From: Lyophyllum atratum
Taxonomy: Eukaryota > Basidiomycota > Agaricomycetes > Agaricales > Lyophyllaceae
Length of the DNA: 64,000 nt
Direction: 5' to 3'
Assembly: GCA_014905825.1 (NCBI GenBank)
Contig: JACGCN010000009.1
Coordinates: 868,001 to 932,000, forward strand
The notes under the pieces are model-generated. The model searched no databases. It had not been told where the DNA came from and saw only the letters and a program-made list of their open reading frames with translations. Below, piece by piece: positions 58,302 through 64,000 of this stretch (positions are counted from its first letter, which is position 1; each line of letters begins with the position of its first letter). The translations under genes were made by a program, and so were the position numbers.

Positions 58302-59015
58302 GGCCCTGTTCGGGATCCCGAATTAGTAGATAGACCTCCAATTAGTAAATGTGTAGCTATGTCCGTAAAGAGTATCATGGAGCTCCTCCATCCATCACCA
58401 CAAGTCACGGTGTGACAATCGCGATCAGGTAGCTGATCTTGATGGATATGACGAGGGAGTTGACTCCGATAATGATTATTATCAGTAATTCACATATTTT
58501 TTCCCTAGTATATGGATCTCGCATGCCTGAGATAGGAGATAACGACCGAGATTGTCGTGGTTCAGCGTCAAGGACATCTAAAAGCATCTAAAGTAAATAC
58601 ATGTAAATAGACTCGAAATATCCCGATTTCCTCGAGAACGACCCATTCTCGAGCAGTATACCTCAATAATGTATAATAGGTGTCTCCAGAAGGTATCATG
58701 TCGCTTGAAGCATGCTATCTGGTGGAATGACGAGAGATTGACGAGACGTAGGTCGAGCGCGGCGAAATCTGTGATTTGATGGCTTAGTCAGTGAACGATT
58801 CTCGCTCCGCCAACTGCCCATACTTACCCATGCACTGCGAATTTGATCCGAATCGCGTCTCAAGAGGCGGCGTGACAACAGTTGCTGATAATTGGACCTG
58901 GTGCCGAACACTTTTTCGAGTTAGTTACACTCCAAATAGTCTTAAATTTCTCGAGTTACATTTTGGCAGGTACAATTACTATTTGGAAAAATAACTTGAG
59001 ATCCCGAACAGGGCC
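58302..59015. mobile_element. PIF/Harbinger-type (Tourist-like) MITE, 714 bp
   Basis: The left end GGCCCTGTTCGGGATC (from 58302) is matched by its reverse complement at the right end (to 59015). Together with the adjoining TA-rich base this gives 16-17 bp perfect arms, with weaker similarity beyond. Both ends are flanked by TTA (58299-58301 and 59016-59018), the three-base target duplication typical of PIF/Harbinger elements. No transposase-like frame is inside, so it is non-autonomous. Confidence 0.85.
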
Positions 59016-59018
59016 TTA

Positions 59019-60436
59019 CTACATCTATACTTACAAAATTACTTCATTTCCACCACATAACTCACACCACCGAGATACACAATACATGCGACGGACATGG
59101 ACCTCTTTACTTATGGCCGCCAGACCCCAGCTGACTAGTCTCCTGTTAGTATCGACGGTGGCGCATTGGTCGATCCTATTCGAGTAGATACCCCGACCCG
59201 CAATAGTACCAAGGGCAGATACCTACAGTGTTATAGCACTAGTCGTGCGCCGCCTGATTTTGCTGGATGATAGATACATGCGTTGTACACGCCTCCTTGT
59301 TGGTAAGTATCATAGGTCGTTCGGGAGATGAGGAGATGTACAAGCACGTGTTGCACTGGGTTCCTCGGACGGCGGGCGAAATGATACGCCACCAACACGT
59401 TCGATTCACGAACGTCCCGCTGTGGATACTGTATTGTTAATGAACCGTAACCAAATGGTTGTCGATGGCGACCTGGGATGCCTGGCCATCCACCATCATT
59501 CGCCTGTTGCGCGGGAGCGCGCCAAGTGGACGAGCTTGCCCATTTCGCGTCCATCGACTGCTTTGGGTCGTGATCTGCGCTCGCCGAACGGGACAAGGGC
59601 TGCCACGAGGGGTGTCCTTGGGCTTCGGGATGGGTTCTATTCGCACTGCCAATTGTCGGCGACAGTGCGACTAATCCCGACAGGCAGAAAGAGGCAAGTA
59701 CTCCGTGGGCGGTGTCCGGACACGAGGCATGGGCGCCGCTTGTTCCGAGCTGGAAAAAATCCGCTTCGGCGGCCGGTGTCTTATGCGGTACAGCAACGAG
59801 GGCCGAGACTTCTGGCCTAACCTTGAATGTGATTAGCGAGGATCGGGTGAGGTGGGTAAATGGTATGAATGAGGAAGGACGAAGGACTGAATGTGGATAC
59901 GGTAGTTATCTGACGGCAGTGGTTAGGGTATGTAGTATCGATTTCCCGCGGCGATCGAGGAACTCAGGAGGCCATAGTAAGTTTCTTTGTCAGATGGCTG
60001 TTTGGGTCCAGGGTAAGTTGGTTGAACGACATCTGCTGGAATGGATACCGTAGTTAGGCACGAGGGGTGGAAGAGATCAACAACGCAGCGCTGCTTTCGG
60101 GCATTGTTTGGAGAGCTCTTATGGGGGAAGTCATGGGTCCGATTGCCACGCTCTATCTGATAGGATTAATCCATGTATGTATCGTCGATTATTTGAGGTT
60201 GGAAGTTGGTTTCTGTATAGCTGGCGATGATTTACCAGGTGGTGATAACAGGAGCGGGGCTGCATGATGAGTGAGAAGGATGTCCGTTTCATCGGCGATA
60301 ACACTGTAGAGGTAAGAAGCGCGGAGATCTGAGCCCATACTGGGCCCGGTAGAAGAAACGGAAGCGGCCTATCTTGAGAAGTGGCGTAATTGACCTGGAG
60401 GGAAGAACTTGCACCCCCGCCCCCAGGATAAACCAT
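59019..60436. other. Intergenic region between the MITE and tRNA-Ala, no gene seen
   Basis: Frames on both strands at 59231-59820 overlap one another and look like GC-rich fortuitous frames. No repeat or family pattern was found. Confidence 0.4.
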
Positions 60437-60530
60437 GGGGTCTTGGCACAGTGGTAGCGCGCACGCTTCGCATCTCCGTCGAGGAGAAACTGCCTGCGTG
60501 AGGTCGTGAGTTCAATCCTCACAGTCTCCA
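60437..60530 (+). tRNA. tRNA-Ala, anticodon CGC, 22-nt intron
   Basis: Acceptor stem 60437-60443 pairs with 60523-60529, with one T:T mismatch and the G3:U70 wobble that marks alanine. Anticodon stem CACGC (60462-60466) pairs perfectly with GCGTG (60496-60500). The loop is TT-CGC-A, then an intron (60473-60494) one base after the anticodon. The T arm GTGAG/TTCAATC/CTCAC is perfect. The D stem has one mismatch. A TTTT terminator starts at 60535. Confidence 0.85.
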
Positions 60531-61117
60531 GTGCTTTTGCATACACAGCCTACAAGCTGTGATCTTGAACCGCCTGCGTTCTTTAAACTTCATTTTTCAA
60601 GTTCAAACAGTCCGGCACGCCGCATGTCGGGACTGGGATGTGAGGGGTGGGATGTGGAAGTCATAGGAGGTCGCTGTTGAAGGAGGTGGCGTAAGGTGGA
60701 GGAGGTCCAGACTCCAGAGCGAGTCCGCCTTCGCGACAGGGGTGGCGCATAGGACTGCCCAATTCTCTTGTAATGAACATGACAAGTGCGACGTGTTAAG
60801 ATGATTGACATCAGATAGTGCGATTCCTACGTGGATATATTCGAAAGAAAGACACGAAGTGGCATTTTGAGTCGCCTAAAATCAGGAAGTACCAGGGCAT
60901 CCAGGAGAAGCGGACTTGTATGTGGAATTCCATCTAAGCGGGGTGTCGACTAGAGTATCGCAATAGCCCTGCCGCGTTATCCTACATAATAGATATGGTG
61001 GTGGTCAGTGTAAGAGCGGTGACGACAGTATGTCACAAACCATCATAACAGTCACGTCCACCCTTGGATTGCTTGCCTCCTCCACCCCATTCCCCCCTCC
61101 AACGTCTCTCTATCGCA
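60531..61117. other. Intergenic region upstream of V-ATPase subunit E
   Basis: No gene seen. The minus-strand frames at 60590-60811 have no family pattern. Holds the promoter of the following gene. Confidence 0.4.
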
Positions 61118-62176
61118 ATGTCGTCCCGCCCACTGAATGATGATGAGGTCCTCAACCAGATGAACAAGATGGTGCGCACGGATTGTGCGATTGTCGATGC
61201 CCACTCTGATCACAACTCCGTCCTGCCGACCCAATTGGAATTCTCCCTTATGATCTGTAACTCGTGCTTATACCTTGGGGCCTTGGCTTCTATAGGTTGC
61301 GTTCATCAAACAGGAGGCGCTTGAGAAGGCTCGTGAGATCAAAGTGAAGGCGGACGAAGAGTTTGCGATTGAGAAAGTGCGGTGTTGTTCACGTCTGGGT
61401 TAGCTACTTCTGAGCTAATTCATACTGCGTTCTTTGTAGGCCAAGATAGTGAAGCAGGAGCAGCAGGCCATCGACGCGCAATTTGAGAAGAAGCGCAAAG
61501 GCGCCGAAATCGCACAGAAGATGTATGCTGTTCCATTCAGCGACTTCGGTTCATAGTCCCCAAACAGCGCGTCTGCTGACCCTATCTGTCCGCAGCGCCG
61601 AATCCACCCTCACCAACAAATCCCGCCTGAAGCTGCTTCAACGGCGTGAGGAGCACCTGCAAGAGCTCTTCTCGGAGTCGCGCGCCTCGGTCGTCGAGCT
61701 CGCGAAGAATGAGGGCCAGTATGTGCAGTTCCTAGAGGGCGTCATCGTGCAGGGCTTCCTCCAGGTGCTGGAGCCGGGCGTCACGATACATGTACGGGGG
61801 CGTGATGTAGATGTTGGAAAGCAGGCGGCTGCAAGCGCGGAGAAGTCGTACAAGGAGATCAGTGGACGGGATATCGAGTATGAGGTGGAAGGGACGCTGA
61901 GTGATGACAGGTGAGTGAATGTTATGTGTCCAAGTATGAAATGGGATGCTGAGAAAAGCTTGCCTGCAGTGCTGGTGGTGTGAAGCTTGTCAGTGGTACG
62001 CGTCGTATTACGCTTGATAATACGCTAGATGAGCGTCTCCGGTTGCTAGAAGACAGGGTAAGCTTTCATTCTCCTGTCTACAGTCTTCGACAGATCATTT
62101 ATGGTCGTTACAGATGCTCCCTGAAATAAGGAAAGATCTCTTCGGCGCGAACGAGAATCGGAAGTTTTTCACATAG
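61118..62176 (+). CDS. VMA4: V-type proton ATPase subunit E
   Basis: Peripheral-stalk subunit of the vacuolar proton pump, joining the V1 head to the membrane sector. Exons: 61118-61171, 61296-61376, 61440-61522, 61596-61910, 61970-62057 and 62114-62176, 227 residues, the usual family length. The amino end is the conserved helix (SSRPLNDDEVLNQMNKMVAF, then IKQEALEKAREIKVKADEEF and KQEQQAIDAQFEKKRK). The globular carboxyl part has LKLLQRREEHLQELF, FLEGVIVQGFLQVLEPGVTI, GGVKLVSGTRRITLDNTLDE and RLRLLEDRMLPEIRKDLFG. The first intron is long for this locus (124 nt). Confidence 0.96.
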
Positions 62177-62455
62177 GATTAGATACTGTTTGCCAATGCT
62201 ATAATGATTTCTAGTATATGACTTCAAGGTGTCTGTCGAAGGCAGACGTTGACCTACGGTTTAACGTACACAGGCTTCGGATATCCGTGGGTCTGTATAT
62301 ACTTGAAAGGCTCACTTGAGTTATTAGTATGTCAAGGAGGTTCAGAGAACTTCAGACTGCAGAGTCCAGATTCCGAATCAACGTTGAATGCATAGATATT
62401 ACATAGGGAAATCCATAAGATGTGCAAAAATTGCATCCCAAGATGCATAAAGGAG

Positions 62456-62541
62456 TGCATTAAGAGGGAATCGAACCCCCGGCGGGTCGAGATCACTTCT
62501 CGAATGGCAACGACCCAGGTTACCACTACCCCATTAATGCT
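62456..62541 (-). tRNA. tRNA-Gly, anticodon GCC, 14-nt intron
   Basis: Acceptor stem GCATTAA (5' end at 62541) pairs perfectly with TTAATGC, with discriminator A. The anticodon stem GGTCG pairs with CGACC. The loop is TT-GCC-A followed by a 14-nt intron (TTCGAGAAGTGATC) and T. The T arm GGGGG/TTCGATT/CCCTC is complete. The GCATT start is typical of eukaryotic tRNA-Gly. A run of T follows on the minus strand near 62430. Confidence 0.88.
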
Positions 62542-62650
62542 TGTGAAGGAATAAGCGGGCCCACCAGTTCATTCATACTCCCACATTCTCAACCTCCGCA
62601 AGTCCAGACCCTCTCTTCAAGCTCGCTTCAAGCTTAACACTCCCATTGCA

Positions 62651-63904
62651 ATGGACCTCCCCAGCCCTACTCGTCTCCAACACCCTTCGAGTCCGCTGAG
62701 TCCTCAGACCAACGAGCACCTCTCCTTTCCCTCCACATTTGCGGAGCCCGTCGCAGAGTCTTCCACAGCTCCACCAGTACCACCGCGCCAGCTCCTCAAG
62801 GATAGGCTGTACGTCGGGAACCTGCATCCAACGGTGGACGAGTACGTCTCTTCTCCTCTGGTTTTGTCGTCATACTTGGACTGAATAATGGGCGAACAGA
62901 TATTCGCTCCTTCAGATCTTCTCGAAATTCGGAAAGGTCACGAAGCTCGACTTCCTCTTTCACAAGGCCGGTGCACTCAAGGGAAAGCCGCGCGGCTATG
63001 CATTCGTAGAGTATGGCACAAACGACGTACGTCTTCTCATCTAGCCCTTCCATAGGATACACGCTCACCCCGGGTTTATCTCTCTCCCCTCGCTTCCATA
63101 CCACGGCACATCTCTTGTCATCCCACCTATCCGTGCGCAGATGGATGATGGATCAGTGTCACCCGGGGCGGGCGTCGTACCCTGCTATGCCTGAAGACGG
63201 ATCTTGATTTGCTGACATGCCCTGTCTACCTTTTGTTCAGGAGGCCGTGAAGGCACTAAGCATGGCGCACGAAAAGCTCTTGCGAGGACGGAAGCTCGTG
63301 GTGACATTTGCACATCAGGCGCCGGTTGAGCAGATGGGCGGCGGGGGCGTGTATGGACCGAAGCGGAAGAGCATGATGGAGACGGGGAGGCCGACGACGC
63401 TCAGTTTGCTCAAGACAGGTTCGGGGACACGTAATGACGGGTCAGTACCCACTTCTTTCTGGGTTGTCGATAGATGCTCATTTGGCGTGCAGGACGAGGG
63501 ACAAGATTGCAATGATGGAGGCGAAGCTAAGACAGATGGAGAGCACGAATCCGAAGCCTGCACCAATACCTGGTTCCTCTACATCGAGTCGACCAGCTGC
63601 TGCGTCGACATCCACATCAACATTTACGACTGGAGCACGACCCTATCACGCCTCTCTCCCTCTTAAACCACCCCCAGCAATGCCAGGGACATTTGGCCAG
63701 GCCAAGCCGCGGACAACGAAGCCCAAGACACCCCTCCCTTCACTGCCGATCCTCCCTTCATCGCAGTTGCATACACAAACGCCCTCTCCGAGAACAGACT
63801 CCCCTAAGACATCAGGGCCTCAGCGGCCGACGAAGACAACGAAGATGTCAGGGATCAAGATTGGAAAACCGAAAGAGAAGGTAGCACCCTCTGACATGGG
63901 ATGA
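62651..63904 (+). CDS. RNA-binding protein of the RBM18 type
   Basis: Single-RRM protein related to RBM18. Exons 62651-62841, 62900-63026, 63241-63440 and 63493-63904 give 309 residues. After a Pro/Ser-rich leader the RRM shows RNP2 as RLYVGNLHPTVDE and RNP1 as KGKPRGYAFVEYGTNDEAV, then LLRGRKLVVTFAHQAP. The block RTRDKIAMMEAKLRQME that follows is characteristic of the RBM18 group. The tail is Ser/Pro/Thr-rich and basic. The second intron (63027-63240) is 214 nt, long for this genome. An upstream ATG is not available within the leader. Confidence 0.9.
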
Positions 63905-64000
63905 GGGCTACGACGCGGGTTCTTCAATTTCTCAACTTGGGTTCTCTCATGTAGTGTGTACCGGGATGTTGTGAATAATGGCTTCTTACGACTTACCACC

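Overview
This window is nuclear DNA of a filamentous basidiomycete, most likely an Agaricomycete. Genes are broken by many short introns, mostly 50-60 nt, with CTRAY-like branch sites. A U2 spliceosomal RNA and intron-bearing tRNAs are present. Several families are typical of Agaricomycetes: a seven-helix membrane protein, a WW-domain membrane protein and a dynamin-like GTPase. No prokaryotic feature, CRISPR array or virus-like gene was seen. Exon boundaries were placed by hand from splice signals, reading frame and remembered family patterns. The species cannot be named from the sequence alone.

Layout. 0-6 kb: mitoribosomal protein uS4m (NAM9), two tandem genes for the small subunit of serine palmitoyltransferase, and a ferric-chelate reductase. 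6-12.4 kb: a decayed membrane-protein gene, a divergent pair of unrecognised small paralogues separated by tandem and inverted repeats, an APH-fold kinase, and a repeat-bearing gap. 12.4-25 kb: an alternative NADH dehydrogenase, gamma-tubulin complex protein GCP2, a CUE-domain ER protein, a TrpC-like indole-glycerol-phosphate synthase with an unusual second domain, and an aldo-keto reductase. 26-34.6 kb: a seven-helix membrane protein, a long Ser/Pro-rich membrane-anchored protein, a stand-alone class I glutamine amidotransferase, and a syntaxin-8-type SNARE. 34.8-48.7 kb: a SLIP-GC-like GTPase, a secreted GH95 alpha-L-fucosidase, translation factor eIF3L, a WW-domain protein, and U2 snRNA. 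50-64 kb: a large GT2 glycosyltransferase divergent from a KRE6/SKN1 glucan-synthesis protein, a PIF/Harbinger-type MITE, tRNA-Ala(CGC), V-ATPase subunit E, tRNA-Gly(GCC), and RBM18.

Most genes are unlinked housekeeping functions. The clearest functional neighbourhood is the GT2/KRE6 pair, which share a 485-bp promoter region and both point to cell-wall polysaccharide synthesis. The points most worth a second look are these: the TrpC-like protein lacks the amidotransferase domain and has both catalytic residues of its PRA-isomerase domain replaced; the serine palmitoyltransferase subunit pair has one copy altered in its signature motifs; and there is a 714-bp element with 17-bp terminal inverted repeats and TTA target duplications.
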